A stretch of DNA of 64,000 nucleotides from Acidobacteriota bacterium (GTDB lineage: Bacteria; Acidobacteriota; Terriglobia; Terriglobales; SCQP01): NCBI GenBank assembly GCA_027315185.1, contig DAHUYO010000008.1, positions 1-64,000 of the forward strand, given 5' to 3'. The translations under genes were made by a program, and so were the position numbers. Below are positions 26,105-35,030 of the stretch, in pieces. The number at the start of each line of letters is the position of its first letter. Within the stretch, counting starts at the first letter, position 1. Under the pieces are notes generated by a model, which was given only the letters and a program-made list of their open reading frames with translations, did no database searches and was not told the DNA's origin.

Positions 26105-27256
26105 TTGGAACTGGAACTGACCGCGGAACAGCAAGATTTGCGACGCACGGTCCGCGCCTTCGCGGAAAAGGAAATCGCGCCGCATGTGATGGAGTGGGAT
26201 GAAGCGCAGGCCTGGCCGGGCGAGGTGATCGCCGAGTTGGGGCGGATGGGGCTGATGGGCATGCTGTTCCCGCCGGAGTTGGGCGGCGCGGGAATGGGCT
26301 ATGCCGAATACGTCATCGCCATCGAGGAGCTGGCGCGGGTGGATCCCAGCGTGGCGCTGATCGTCGCGGCGCACAATTCGCTTTGCTGCAACCATATATT
26401 TCTTTTTGGCACGGAAGAGCAAAAGCGGCGCTACCTGCCCAAGCTGGCGCGCGGGGAATGGATCGGCTGCTGGGGGCTGACCGAGCCCGGCGCCGGCTCC
26501 GACGCCGGCGGCACGCGCACCACGGCCGCGCGCAACGGAAACGGCTGGGTGCTGAACGGTTCCAAGACCTTCACCACCAATGGCCATCACGCCGATGTCT
26601 GCGTGGCCATGGCGGTGACCGGGAAGCAGGCCGCCAAGCATGGCATCTCCGCGTTCATCGCCGAGAAGGGAACGCCCGGTTTCCGCGCCGGCAAAAAAGA
26701 AAACAAGCTGGGCATGCGGGCCAGCGACACGGCGGAGATGATCTTCGCCGATTGCCACTTGCCCGCCGACGCGCTGCTGGGCGCCGAGGGCGAAGGCTTC
26801 GTGGATGCGCTGCGCGTGCTGGATGGCGGGCGGATCGGCATCGCGGCGCTGGCCGCGGGGCTGGCCGCCGGCGCGCTGCATGCCGCGCGGCGCTATGCGC
26901 TGGAGCGGCGGCAGTTTGGCAAGGCCATCGCCGAGTTCGAAGCGGTGCAATGGAAGCTGGCGGACATGGCGACGGCGCTGGAGGCCGCGCGGCTGCTGAC
27001 GCGGCGCGCGGCGGCGCTGAAGGACGCGGGCCAGCCGGTCACGCGCGCCGCGGCCATGGCCAAGCTGTTCGCCAGCGAGGCAGCCGTGCGCGCCGCCGAC
27101 GACTGCGTGCAGATCCACGGCGGCTATGGCTTCATCAAGGAATATCCCGCCGAGAAGTTCTACCGCGACGTCAAGCTCTGCACCATCGGCGAAGGCACCA
27201 GCGAGATCCAGCGGCTGGTGATCGCGCGGGATTTGCTGCGGGATGCCGTAGGGTAG
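26105..27256 (+). CDS. Acyl-CoA dehydrogenase
   Basis: 383 residues, the standard length. It oxidises an acyl-CoA to the enoyl-CoA using FAD, passing electrons to ETF. The flavin signature [13 protein letters not shown] and the C-terminal QIHGGYGF are present, and the catalytic base is Glu363 in IGEGTSEIQ, the position used by short/branched-chain enzymes. The start is a TTG at 26105 with GGGGGAG placed correctly before it. The stop codon TAG lies inside a family C repeat, so the last residues may have been replaced. No ETF or thiolase gene is adjacent. Confidence 0.93.
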   Translation: MELELTAEQQDLRRTVRAFAEKEIAPHVMEWDEAQAWPGEVIAELGRMGLMGMLFPPELGGAGMGYAEYVIAIEELARVDPSVALIVAAHNSLCCNHIFLFGTEEQKRRYLPKLARGEWIGCWGLTEPGAGSDAGGTRTTAARNGNGWVLNGSKTFTTNGHHADVCVAMAVTGKQAAKHGISAFIAEKGTPGFRAGKKENKLGMRASDTAEMIFADCHLPADALLGAEGEGFVDALRVLDGGRIGIAALAAGLAAGALHAARRYALERRQFGKAIAEFEAVQWKLADMATALEAARLLTRRAAALKDAGQPVTRAAAMAKLFASEAAVRAADDCVQIHGGYGFIKEYPAEKFYRDVKLCTIGEGTSEIQRLVIARDLLRDAVG

Positions 27257-27320
27257 CCGTCCTCGGCTGCCACCGACAGGCGTGGACGCCCATCCCGCAA
27301 TCTCCGCTGCGAGCGCACCG
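27247..27320 (+). repeat. Family C repeat overlapping the acyl-CoA dehydrogenase stop
   Basis: GTAGGGTAGCCGTCCTCGGC begins inside the last codons of the upstream gene and supplies its TAG, followed by GGCTGCCACCGACAGGCG as at 23751. Confidence 0.65.
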
Positions 27321-27375
27321 GTAACCATCTTCGGGCGGACTTCGCGTTGGCGCGAGGGAGCGCTTGGCCCGATCG

Positions 27376-28287
27376 CTATTCCACGCTGGCGGCGGCAGGC
27401 GCGGCCGCGGCGCGGGCTGCGGAGGCCTTCGCCCCATGTGGCATGGCGCCGGCGAGCAGCAATACCGTGCCGGCGTACATCAGCGTGTCGCCTAGATAGT
27501 TGAAGCCGGTGAAGGTGGTGTGCTCCAAGAACGCCATGGGGATGTAAACCACCAGGACCACGAATAGCGCCGCCGCGCCCACCGCCGTCGCCGCCGCCAG
27601 CGTGCGTTTGCCGATCAGCAGCAAAATGCCGCCCACCGCATAGACCAGCGCCGCCAAATAGGTCCAGACCGCATGGCCGAAGATGCCCGCGGGCGTCACC
27701 GCTTCCAAGGGAAGGCCGGGGACGTGATGGCCGTGCAAGAATTGCTCGACGGCGTAGAAGACCACGCCGACGGCGATGAAGTACCGTGCCACCGTTGCCG
27801 CCAGTTTCCCCCGGCTCCGGCCCAATGCGCCGAGGCTGGCGGCCAGCGCCAGCGGTCCGGCGGAGAACGCCAATTCCCGCAACATCAGCGCCGCCGCGAA
27901 ACGGCTGTGGAACGCCTCCGCCCAGCCCGGCGCGTCCATTAAGACGACAAAGAGGAAGAACGCCAGCGCCAATAAACTGGCCGCCAGCCCCGACCGAATC
28001 TTGGTGGCCAAGCTGAGCCCGGCGAGGATGAAGCAGGCGCCGACCAAATAGGCCCAGAAGAGGTGCCAGGGAATCCAGCCCGGGACCAGCGCGGCGATTT
28101 CTTTGGTGATGGTGAAGTGCTCGCTGCCGAAGGCCGCGACCGGCGCCGCGTAGAACAGCGGGCCGAACAGGACCAGACGATCCCAGCCGCGCGCTTGGGA
28201 CCATTCGCCGCGGGCGAAAATCAGCCCCGCGCCGAGGAGCAAAACCACTGCGAAGACCGCATAGGCCACGAACACCGCGCCGGGCAT
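27376..28287 (-). CDS. Polytopic membrane protein of unknown function
   Basis: 303 residues from the ATG at 28287, with a clear GGAGG ribosome binding site. Eight or so transmembrane helices fill the length, with short loops and a final Ala/Lys-rich tail. Recognisable patches are FGSEHFTITKEIAALVPGW, FYAVEQFLHGHHVPGLPLEA and TTFTGFNYLGDTLMYAGTVL. The His residues in EHFTITKE and EQFLHGHHVPG could bind a metal or haem. I recall similar unnamed proteins in Acidobacteriota but cannot give a function; a distant DoxX relation is possible. Confidence 0.75.
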   Translation of the reverse strand: MPGAVFVAYAVFAVVLLLGAGLIFARGEWSQARGWDRLVLFGPLFYAAPVAAFGSEHFTITKEIAALVPGWIPWHLFWAYLVGACFILAGLSLATKIRSGLAASLLALAFFLFVVLMDAPGWAEAFHSRFAAALMLRELAFSAGPLALAASLGALGRSRGKLAATVARYFIAVGVVFYAVEQFLHGHHVPGLPLEAVTPAGIFGHAVWTYLAALVYAVGGILLLIGKRTLAAATAVGAAALFVVLVVYIPMAFLEHTTFTGFNYLGDTLMYAGTVLLLAGAMPHGAKASAARAAAAPAAASVE

Positions 28288-28380
28288 GGCGAACCTCCCT
28301 GGGCCGGCGCCATTGGCGGCGCCCCCGCCATCATCCTCCAAGATCGGTGGATTTGCACGCGCGTTTCGGCCTGCGGTCGC

Positions 28381-28423
28381 GTAAGCGGGACGCCCCGCCA
28401 GCGGCAGGGCTGGGGCCCGCGCC
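28381..28423 (+). repeat. Family A, solo 3' module
   Basis: GTAAGCGGGACGCCCCGCC, then GGGCTGGGGCCCGCGCC. The hairpin arms are less perfect here (CCCCGCC against GGCAGGG). It runs directly into the 5' module of the next copy. Confidence 0.7.
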
Positions 28424-28678
28424 ATTTGCTCGGGGAGCAAAGCGGGCGCGGAAAGGGCGAGAAATTCCCCCGCGCCGCAGGCGCGCTGGCAATCGCGGCG
28501 GCCCGCCCCCGGCAAGCGACGCGGCGCGGCCCCCAAAGCCGGGGTCCCCAACCCGCAGCGGCGCGCGCTGGGGTGGAGCGACGCGTCGGCTGGGCTGGGG
28601 CGGGCTGGGGTCCCCGGCCCAGCCGGCGCGTAAGCGGGACGCGCGGCGCAGCCGCGCTGGGGCCCGCGCCAAGCAATG
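28419..28678 (+). repeat. Family A, full composite copy (5' palindrome + middle + 3' hairpin)
   Basis: The 5' module (28419-28449) is an imperfect palindrome with TTTGCTC matching GAGCAAA. A GC-rich middle of about 180 bases contains GCGACGCGTCGGCTGGGCTG. The 3' module (28629-28678) has stem GCGCGGC, loop GCA, stem GCCGCGC: both arms differ from the common CCCCGCC/GGCGGGG yet still pair. It ends 56 bases before tRNA-Asp. Confidence 0.7.
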
Positions 28679-28734
28679 GCGTCCCGCCTTGTGGGGCCGT
28701 GCATGCTAAACTCAAAAAATCGTCCGTCCCGTGC

Positions 28735-28811
<77 letters not shown>

Positions 28812-28819
28812 GCATCCCT

Positions 28820-29300
28820 TTTCTGAATCTATGAGCTTGGGCGGTGCACCCGGCGCGGCGCCGGTGGCTCGTGGCGCCGAGGTGCCGTTCCGGTGTCATC
28901 CCAAGCCTGGGGCAAGCGGCGCAATCGTGGCGGCCGCGGCCTGCGCCTGTGCGCTCTGCGCGGCCGTCGTTTGCTCCGCTAACGCCTTCACTCCGGAGCC
29001 CGCCAACGCGCGGAAATCGGGGCAGGGCAGACTAAATCCGGCGAACTCGCACCCGCGGGCCGCCGCCTTGCCGCGCCAATGCACCGCCTTCGCGTAGTCC
29101 TGCGGCACGCCCCGAACCTGGTCGCAGCCCTGTCCCAGCGTCGGCTCGGCTTCCGCGTTCCTCCGGCGGGGCCGTCCCGCCGTTCCGACACGCGGCCCGT
29201 GCCCAGGCGCGCCATTTTTGCGGCGGCCAGCGCGCGCCGGAGCGCCACGTCCCTGGGCGGTTTGTAGGCTGGCGCGGCAAAAGCTCGGGGCCGCCGCGGT
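28820..29300 (-). pseudogene. Remnant of a Sel1-repeat (TPR-like) protein
   Basis: On the minus strand at about 29052-29141 one frame reads LGQGCDQVRGVPQDYAKAVH then W and GKAAARG, a clear match to the Sel1 repeat consensus (LG-Y--G-GVPQDYAKAV-W--KAA--G). Sequence on either side in this and the adjacent frame (KPPRDVALRRALAAAKMA near 29250) is broken by frame changes. The surrounding open frame is otherwise Pro/Arg-rich noise. I read it as a decayed gene; the rest of the 790 bp up to 29600 holds nothing I can support. Confidence 0.5.
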
Positions 29301-29599
29301 GCTCGTGCGCGGCTTTGCGCGAGCGTCTGCCGAGGCTGCACGGGGACGGATCCCAAGATGAGGCAAGGTAGGGGACAACGCGGGCCTTTGCTGGTATGGG
29401 CAGGGGGCTCCGAATGACGCTAGTCTACGTGGCCGTTCGCGGGACGGGCAACCGGCTGGCGTGTGGGATTGCGGCGCCTGTGGGAACCAGTTACGCGGCC
29501 GAGAAAGGTAGAAGGGTAGGCCGAGGCTGCGGGATGCGATTCTTGCGGGCTGCGGCGTTGCCTTTCGGCGCGCTAGTGCGCCCGGCCCGCTTCCCTCGG

Positions 29600-30643
29600 C
29601 TAGCGCCGGGGTTTGGCTTTGGCGCGTTTTTGTTTTCGGAGGTAACGGTAGCGCGCGATCAGGGCCTGGGCCGCGCTTCTGGTTACCCATTGCGGCCCAT
29701 TTGCCTGTTTCTGGAGGAGCGCGGGCTCTGCCATCCCCGGGCGCCACCAATAGACGTTTTGGCACAGATCGCAGGTCAGCCAGATGTTCTGCGCGCTCGT
29801 GATCACCGCGCCATGGTTAGTCACGGAGATGCCCATTACCTGCTCCTTTGGCTGCCTAACGCCATTGACGCCCTGCGCTACGCCGATTGGCGGCGGACTG
29901 CATTCAGGGAACGCCTTCTCCTGCAGCCTTTCGACGCATACGGGCCACGAAGATTGGTCGCTGACCCAGGCGAGGTAATTTCCGCGGTGGCTAATCGCGA
30001 GGTTCACCAGATCCGGCACCCAAATCCGTAGCCTACCGATTCTCAACGCGTCGGATCTGTTGCCATCCGAGGTGGCTGCGTCGGCTTCGGCACGCACGGT
30101 CCCTGACTCATTGCAAATAACGAACGGCCACGCGGCTGTTCCGATGGGCCGCCCCGAAAGCGCGTCCATTGTGATGCCGTTCCATGCGGTGACCGTCCCG
30201 CAGGTGCCCTGGATGCCGTTAAAGGAAGGGACTCGCCAGGGAACATGCGGATAGGGCGCCCTCAGGCTGAAGGCCTCGCCTCGCCAGTGAGACGCTTCGT
30301 TATTCCACACCGCCAACACCATGCGCGTAGAGCTGACCGCATAGGCCATTAGCTCCCTCTGCGCCGACCCCGCTGGCACTGCTTTGCCGTCGCAGGAGAC
30401 CCAAAGCCTCGAAATGATCGGACCGACGCGCCTCGGCGGACGGTCACGCCCTGGCAGATTAGCCAGACTGAGACGCAGGAAGCTGTAGCACCTTGGCGGC
30501 GGAGGACCTTTTGGTGCCGCTGTACCTTGAGCGGCGACCCGCAAGGCCGACCCGGCGGTTAAGGCGGCCACGAAGAGGCATGGCAGAACGCGCCCTCTGG
30601 CCCCGGGGGTAATCCGATTTGGGGCGCCGTGCGCGCCGCCCAT
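29600..30643 (-). CDS. Secreted hypothetical protein between tRNA-Asp and its decayed copy
   Basis: 347 residues from the ATG at 30643, which places a signal peptide at the start (LPCLFVAALTAGSALRVAAQ). The mature part has several Cys residues (SFLRLSL, SRLWVSCDGKAVPAGSAQRE, ISLTNHGAVI-type strands, LTCDLCQNVYWWRPG) and many short beta-like stretches. It ends in a basic RKQKRAKAKPRR tail. I do not recognise the family. It is the only intact gene between tRNA-Asp and the tRNA-like remnant, and its third positions look less GC-rich than its neighbours, which fits recent arrival. Confidence 0.65.
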   Translation of the reverse strand: MGGAHGAPNRITPGARGRVLPCLFVAALTAGSALRVAAQGTAAPKGPPPPRCYSFLRLSLANLPGRDRPPRRVGPIISRLWVSCDGKAVPAGSAQRELMAYAVSSTRMVLAVWNNEASHWRGEAFSLRAPYPHVPWRVPSFNGIQGTCGTVTAWNGITMDALSGRPIGTAAWPFVICNESGTVRAEADAATSDGNRSDALRIGRLRIWVPDLVNLAISHRGNYLAWVSDQSSWPVCVERLQEKAFPECSPPPIGVAQGVNGVRQPKEQVMGISVTNHGAVITSAQNIWLTCDLCQNVYWWRPGMAEPALLQKQANGPQWVTRSAAQALIARYRYLRKQKRAKAKPRR

Positions 30644-30906
30644 GGGCTGGGCGACGGGGAGCGGCTCGAGCGGGTTCCGTGGCTCAGGCAGCAAGCAAAA
30701 TTCCTCCCGGCACGGCGGTAAGTTGTGTCGGGCCCGACGGCACACAACTTTTAGCCCAATGCGGCGGGCGTGTCAATACGGTGGCGCAAGCGCCGTGTCC
30801 CCAGGGGGTGGCCCCAGGAGAACCCACCATCAATTCGCCACGAGAAACACCGGCTTTTCGACCGATTGCGGTGGCGAGCAATGGCGCAAAAACAAGGCAG
30901 GGGAAA

Positions 30907-30976
30907 GGGGGTTGGGGTGGTGACCTTAAGGCTGTCACCTCGGAGGTCGTAGGTTCCATACCGGCAATCCCCGCCA
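30907..30976 (+). pseudogene. Decayed tRNA-Asp copy (tRNA pseudogene or attachment-site remnant)
   Basis: 70 bases whose 3' half matches tRNA-Asp at 28735: CTGTCAC anticodon loop, CTCGGAGGTCG, AGGTTC and a final CCCCGCCA. The acceptor stem GGGGGTT still pairs with AATCCCC despite both sides having changed. The D arm is lost and the anticodon and T stems no longer pair well, so a working tRNA is unlikely. Confidence 0.6.
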
Positions 30977-31079
30977 TTCGCCCGCGTCCGAAACCAAGAT
31001 CGTGCTGGGAACCTTTTTTCCGGGTGCGCATGCGGTTCGCCCCCGGCGGGGCGCTTGCGCCGAAGGTGATCTGGCGCAC

Positions 31080-31085
31080 TATACT
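31080..31085 (+). promoter_or_regulatory. Probable -10 box of permease gene 1
   Basis: TATACT 17 bases before the ATG; a GCGGGAG ribosome binding site lies between. TTGCGC 19 bases upstream is a weak -35. Confidence 0.4.
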
Positions 31086-31102
31086 GGCGCGAGGCGGGAG
31101 TT

Positions 31103-33517
31103 ATGCGGTGGCTGCGCAGCGTCGGGCTGGATGTTCGTTTCGGCTGTCGGCTGCTGGCGCGGCAGCCGGGCTTTGCCCTAGCGGCGGTGCTGGTGGCGGC
31201 GCTGGGGATCGGCGCCATGACCGCCGTGTTCAGCCTGATTGACGCGGCGATGCTGCGCCGTCTGCCGTATCCGCATGCCGACCGGCTGGTATGGATTTCC
31301 GCGGTCAACCGGCGGCGGGGGGTGACCGGGGGCATGGTCACGCTGGCCGAGGAGGAACACTGGCAGCGGGCGGCCAAGAACGCGGTCCAGGCGGTTGGTT
31401 TCGGCGGCGAGATGAATTCGACGCAGGTTGACGCCGGGACAAGGCGGCTGGCGCGCGCGACGGTGCGCGGGGCGTCGGATAACACCTTCCAAATGCTGGG
31501 CGCGCGGCCGCTGATGGGGCGGCTGCTGGGGCCGGGGGACACGACCGAGGACGCGGTCATTTCGTATTCGTTTTGGCAGCGGGAATTCCACGGCGCGGCG
31601 AACGTCGTGGGCCGCAGCGTGGATGCGCCCGATTACATTGCACCTTGGACGGTGGTTGGCGTGTTGCCGCCGGGGTTCGCGTTTGGCGGCGGGCGGCAGA
31701 CGGACATTTGGGTTGCGACCACAACCGAGGCGCAGGTGCGGGATGTGCGCTACCGCTGGGCCATTGCGCTGCTGGGCCCGGGGGTGACGGCGCGGCAGGC
31801 GGCGGCGGCGCTAAGCTTGGCGGACCGGCAGTTGGCCAGCGTGGACCCGGCGGAGCGCGGCTGGAGCGCGGAGGTCGAGCCGCTGCGGCGGCACTTCTTC
31901 GGTCACCTGAATTATTATTTCCTGCTGCTGTTCGGGGCCGCCGGATTGGTGCTGCTGCTGGCGTGCGGGAATTTGGCGGCGCTGCTGCTGGCGCGGGCCG
32001 CGGGACGGCAGCGGGAATTGGCGATCCGGGCGGCGCTGGGCGCGGGGCGGGCGCGGCTGGCGCGGCAACTGCTGGCGGAGACGCTGGTGATTACGGCCGC
32101 CGGCGGGGCCGCCGGGCTGGCGCTGGCGGCGCTGGGGCTGCGCTGGATGACGGCGGAGGCGCCGGCGTCGCTGGCGGGGGCTTTCGGCGTGCTGCGGCCT
32201 CAAGCATTGGCTTGGCCGGTGCTGGGCTTTGCGGCGGCGGCGATGGCGGCGACGGGGCTGCTGGCCGGGCTGGCGCCGGCGCGGTGGGCGGCGCGGCTGG
32301 ATTTGCGCGGGGCGATGCAGGGCAGCGGGACGCGCGACCGGCGTAGCTACTCCTGGTTCGTCGCCGGGCAGACGGCGCTGGCGTTGGTGCTGCTGGCTTC
32401 GGCGCTGCTGCTGCTGCGCAGCTTCGGCGATTTGCTTTCCGCGCCGCTCGGCTTCCGCAGCCAGAACTTGGTGAACGTTTCGGTGATTCTGCGGACGCGG
32501 GAGAACCTGCACACTGCGGCCGGCTCGGCCGAGCACTGGTGGGCCGCCATTGGGCCGTGGTGGGGATCGCTGCTGCGGCGGGTGCGGGTGCTGCCCGCGG
32601 TGGCAGGCGCCGGGGTGACGAGCAACCTGCCGCTCAGCCCCAGCAACCGGGCGGCGGGGCCGACATCGGGACTTGAGCTGACCATGGTTTCCCCCGGCTT
32701 TTTGCCGATGATGGGGATTCGACTGTTGCGGGGGCGGTATTTTGGATCGCAGGACACGGCGGATGCGCCGCGGCGAATTATTCTAAGCCAGAGCGCGGCG
32801 GAGCGGCTGTTTCCGCATCAGGACGCGGTCGGGCGGCACGTCAAGCTTTACCGCTGCCTGCGGCCCCCGTACTGCGAGGTGATCGGCGTCGTGGCGGATA
32901 CCCGGCAGACCACGCTGCGCGGCACCGAGCCGATTTGGTATGAGTCGCTGGTGCAGGATCCGGTTGCGATTGCCCGGCTGGTGGTGCGGACAAACGGGCC
33001 GCCGGGGCGGGCGGTCGCCGAACTGCGCACGGCGTTGGCGCGGATGCCGCTCGTCTTCGGCGCGCGGGCGCGGTTCGGACGGTTCACGGAGATGGGCACG
33101 GACATCGCCGCCGCGGCGGCTGGGGCGCGCTTCCGCGCCTGGCTGCTGGCCACGTTCGCCGCCCTCGCACTGGCGCTGGCGTTGGTGGGGATTTTCGGCG
33201 TGATGAAGTATTTGGTTAGCCGCAGGTCCGCCGAGATGAGCGTTCGCATGGCGCTGGGGGCGACGCCGGGTAGAGTGGTGGCGGGCGTGCTGGCGCAGGC
33301 GGCGCGATGGCTGGCGGTGGGAATCGCGCTCGGGCTGGCCGGGGCGATTCTGGCCGGGCGGCTGCTGCGGGCGCTCTTGTTCGGCGTGTCGGGCGGCGAC
33401 CCGGTCGTGCTGGCCGCTGCGGCGCTGGGGCTGCTGGCGGCGGGGCTGGCGGCGGCGTATTGGCCGGCGCGGCGCGCGGGGCGGGCGGATCCCGCGCAGG
33501 GATTTCGGGCGGAGTAG
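31103..33517 (+). CDS. Acidobacterial duplicated orphan permease (FtsX/MacB-like), copy 1
   Basis: 804 residues. The N-terminus (GLDVRFGCRLLARQPGFALA then GIGAMTAVFSLIDAAMLRRLPYP) is typical of these permeases. One helix and a MacB periplasmic domain are followed by an FtsX three-helix unit (about 275-400), then a second periplasmic domain and a second FtsX unit near the end (KYLVSRRSAEMSVRMALGA). These proteins look like MacB without its ATPase domain, and no ATPase is adjacent; hence orphan. Their role is not settled; export or stress signalling are suggested. TATACT and GCGGGAG precede the ATG. A family B repeat follows the stop. Confidence 0.88.
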   Translation: MRWLRSVGLDVRFGCRLLARQPGFALAAVLVAALGIGAMTAVFSLIDAAMLRRLPYPHADRLVWISAVNRRRGVTGGMVTLAEEEHWQRAAKNAVQAVGFGGEMNSTQVDAGTRRLARATVRGASDNTFQMLGARPLMGRLLGPGDTTEDAVISYSFWQREFHGAANVVGRSVDAPDYIAPWTVVGVLPPGFAFGGGRQTDIWVATTTEAQVRDVRYRWAIALLGPGVTARQAAAALSLADRQLASVDPAERGWSAEVEPLRRHFFGHLNYYFLLLFGAAGLVLLLACGNLAALLLARAAGRQRELAIRAALGAGRARLARQLLAETLVITAAGGAAGLALAALGLRWMTAEAPASLAGAFGVLRPQALAWPVLGFAAAAMAATGLLAGLAPARWAARLDLRGAMQGSGTRDRRSYSWFVAGQTALALVLLASALLLLRSFGDLLSAPLGFRSQNLVNVSVILRTRENLHTAAGSAEHWWAAIGPWWGSLLRRVRVLPAVAGAGVTSNLPLSPSNRAAGPTSGLELTMVSPGFLPMMGIRLLRGRYFGSQDTADAPRRIILSQSAAERLFPHQDAVGRHVKLYRCLRPPYCEVIGVVADTRQTTLRGTEPIWYESLVQDPVAIARLVVRTNGPPGRAVAELRTALARMPLVFGARARFGRFTEMGTDIAAAAAGARFRAWLLATFAALALALALVGIFGVMKYLVSRRSAEMSVRMALGATPGRVVAGVLAQAARWLAVGIALGLAGAILAGRLLRALLFGVSGGDPVVLAAAALGLLAAGLAAAYWPARRAGRADPAQGFRAE

Positions 33518-33663
33518 GGCCGGCGCGGCACGCCGGGAAGGCTCGGGCGCAGGCGGTTTGCCCGGGGCGACCCAAAGTTTGCGCACAGCCCGATGATCGG
33601 GCCCCGGGGCGTGCCCGGCGCACGCCGGCCCCAACCCGGACCGAGGCGCCATCCAACGCCTAC

Positions 33664-33740
33664 GCGCGGCGACGGGCTTTTGTTGCGCCGGCTGGCTTCC
33701 CACCGGGCCGTCCCCGCGCCGGGTTGGGTGGGGCCGGTGT
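33664..33740 (+). repeat. Family B repeat, copy 1
   Basis: CGCGGCGACGGGCTTTTGTT, then CGCCGGCTGGCTTCCCACC and, after 23 bases, GGGTGGGGCC. It follows the permease gene and precedes the TonB-like gene. Confidence 0.7.
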
Positions 33741-33754
33741 CGGCGGCACCGCGG

Positions 33755-33760
33755 TAAAAT
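33755..33760 (+). promoter_or_regulatory. Probable -10 box of the TonB-like gene
   Basis: TAAAAT eight bases before the ATG. GAGGGGCG fills the gap and might act as a ribosome binding site if the transcript began upstream. Confidence 0.4.
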
Positions 33761-33768
33761 GAGGGGCG

Positions 33769-34590
33769 ATGTTCCTGGTTATCCTTGCGTTCGCGCTGGG
33801 CTGGTCGGGAGTTGGACGCCCGCCTGGCCGTAGTGCCGCCGAGGCGGCGGTGGTCGCGGCCGCCCGGAAGGCGTGGGTGGGCCGGGCATGGTTTCTCCGA
33901 GGATTTCCCCAGGGCGACGAGATTCGGTTTGCCGCGGACGGGTCCCCGCTAAGACGGCTGAGGCCAGGCCCTTGGACGCTGGCAGACATGGAGATCACCG
34001 GCGTGCGCGGCAGGCGCGCGGCCTTGGACGTCTCAGGTTGGCGGGTGGGACTGCGGTGGCGGCCCAAGGAGGAGAAGTTCGTTGGCTACCGGTTGCAGCG
34101 GATTGAGTTGCGCATTCGGCTAGGGCAAAATGTGCCCGGGCCGGGGGCGGTTGGGGTAATCGGACGGCGGCTGTTCATTCGCACCACTGCCGCCCTGGCG
34201 CGCGCCGTGCCGCCGTATTGGCGCCCGTTCATCGAAACCGATGTAGAGCACCGAGCGGCGTTCCCGACCAGGCGCACCGCTGTTTCAAAAAGTTGCCGGT
34301 CGGCGCGGAGGCCGCAGGTGCGGTACAACCCCCAGCCGGAATACAATCGCTGGGCTGGGCGCACAATGATCGGGGGCCGCACGAAGCTCACGTTCGTCGT
34401 CACCGCGTCAGGGCGCGTAAGGGACATTGCGGTCGTCGAGGCGCTCGGCATGGGGCTCGACGACAGTGCGGTCGCCGCCCTCCGCAGCTGGCGTTTTGAT
34501 CCTGCCCGGTGCGGGGGCAAGGCGGTTGCGTCGCCGGGGGCCGCAACCTTCGGTTTCCCTCGGGGCGGGCGGTGGCAGCCGGAGGAATAG
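33769..34590 (+). CDS. Secreted protein with TonB C-terminal-like domain
   Basis: 273 residues with a short hydrophobic N-terminus (MFLVILAFALGWSGVG). Residues about 175-270 match a TonB_C domain: YNPQPEYNRWAGRTMIGGRT, LTFVVTASGRVRDIAVVEAL, then DDSAVAALRSWRFDPARCGG. Such domains normally touch outer-membrane receptors or act in TonB-like energy transfer. Residues 30-170 are unlike known TonB linkers and I do not recognise them. No ExbB/ExbD is nearby. It lies between family B copies 1 and 2. Confidence 0.72.
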   Translation: MFLVILAFALGWSGVGRPPGRSAAEAAVVAAARKAWVGRAWFLRGFPQGDEIRFAADGSPLRRLRPGPWTLADMEITGVRGRRAALDVSGWRVGLRWRPKEEKFVGYRLQRIELRIRLGQNVPGPGAVGVIGRRLFIRTTAALARAVPPYWRPFIETDVEHRAAFPTRRTAVSKSCRSARRPQVRYNPQPEYNRWAGRTMIGGRTKLTFVVTASGRVRDIAVVEALGMGLDDSAVAALRSWRFDPARCGGKAVASPGAATFGFPRGGRWQPEE

Positions 34591-34610
34591 GGCGGCTAAT
34601 GCGTGCTGGG

Positions 34611-34706
34611 TCGCGCGCGGCGACCTAGGCGCGGGTGCGGCTTTTATTACGCAGGCTGGCTTCCCACCGGGCCTCCATCGGGTCTGGGTGGGTGAGGCCG
34701 GCGCCA
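34611..34706 (+). repeat. Family B repeat, copy 2
   Basis: GACCTAGGCGCGGGTGCGGC, TTTTATTACGCAGGCTGGC, TTCCCACC, a 17-base loop and GGGTGGGTGAGGCC. It is the best preserved copy and lies between the TonB-like gene and the toxin-antitoxin pair. Confidence 0.75.
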
Positions 34707-34783
34707 GGTTGGGGATGCTGGCAGACGTTGCAATCGCGCCGGGCAGTGCGACGGCGTCGCCGTGGAGGGACATCTTGTGATGC

Positions 34784-34789
34784 TAGAAT
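34784..34789 (+). promoter_or_regulatory. Probable extended -10 box of the antitoxin-toxin operon
   Basis: TGCTAGAAT is an extended -10 (TGn plus TAGAAT). The antitoxin ATG is seven bases later, exactly where transcription should begin. An ATG at 34788 overlaps the box and is therefore less likely as the start. Confidence 0.5.
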
Positions 34790-34796
34790 GGATCAC

Positions 34797-35030
34797 ATGA
34801 CGAAGGCCACCGTCCGGGACCTGCGCTATAACTTTCCGGCCATCGAGAGGCGGCTGCGGCGGGGCGAGGAGATTGAAATCACCAAACGCGGCAAGCCGAT
34901 TGGCCGCTTGGTTGGGCTGACGGCCGAGCCCAGGGAACTGCCGGATTTCGTGGCGCGCGCGCGGCGCATTCTGGGCGAAAAGCAGGTTGACGCGGTGGAG
35001 TTGGTGCGCTACGGGCGCGGTGAGCTTTGA
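34797..35030 (+). CDS. Phd/YefM-family antitoxin
   Basis: 77 residues. The N-terminus MTKATVRDLRYNFPAIERRL then GEEIEITKRGKPIGRLVGL is the Phd/YefM DNA-binding fold, which represses its own promoter; the C-terminal part (ELPDFVARARRILGEKQVDA) should wrap the toxin. It overlaps the PIN toxin gene by four bases. The ATG at 34797 follows an extended -10 box directly, suggesting a leaderless operon. An in-frame ATG at 34788 would add three residues. Confidence 0.85.
   Translation: MTKATVRDLRYNFPAIERRLRRGEEIEITKRGKPIGRLVGLTAEPRELPDFVARARRILGEKQVDAVELVRYGRGEL

Noticed and set aside
28896-29765. 289-residue leftward open frame as an intact gene
   Set aside because: Only a 30-residue Sel1-like piece is protein-like; the rest is Pro/Arg-rich and lacks a start signal.
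30907-30976. A functional second tRNA
   Set aside because: No D arm and poorly paired anticodon and T stems; only the acceptor stem is sound.
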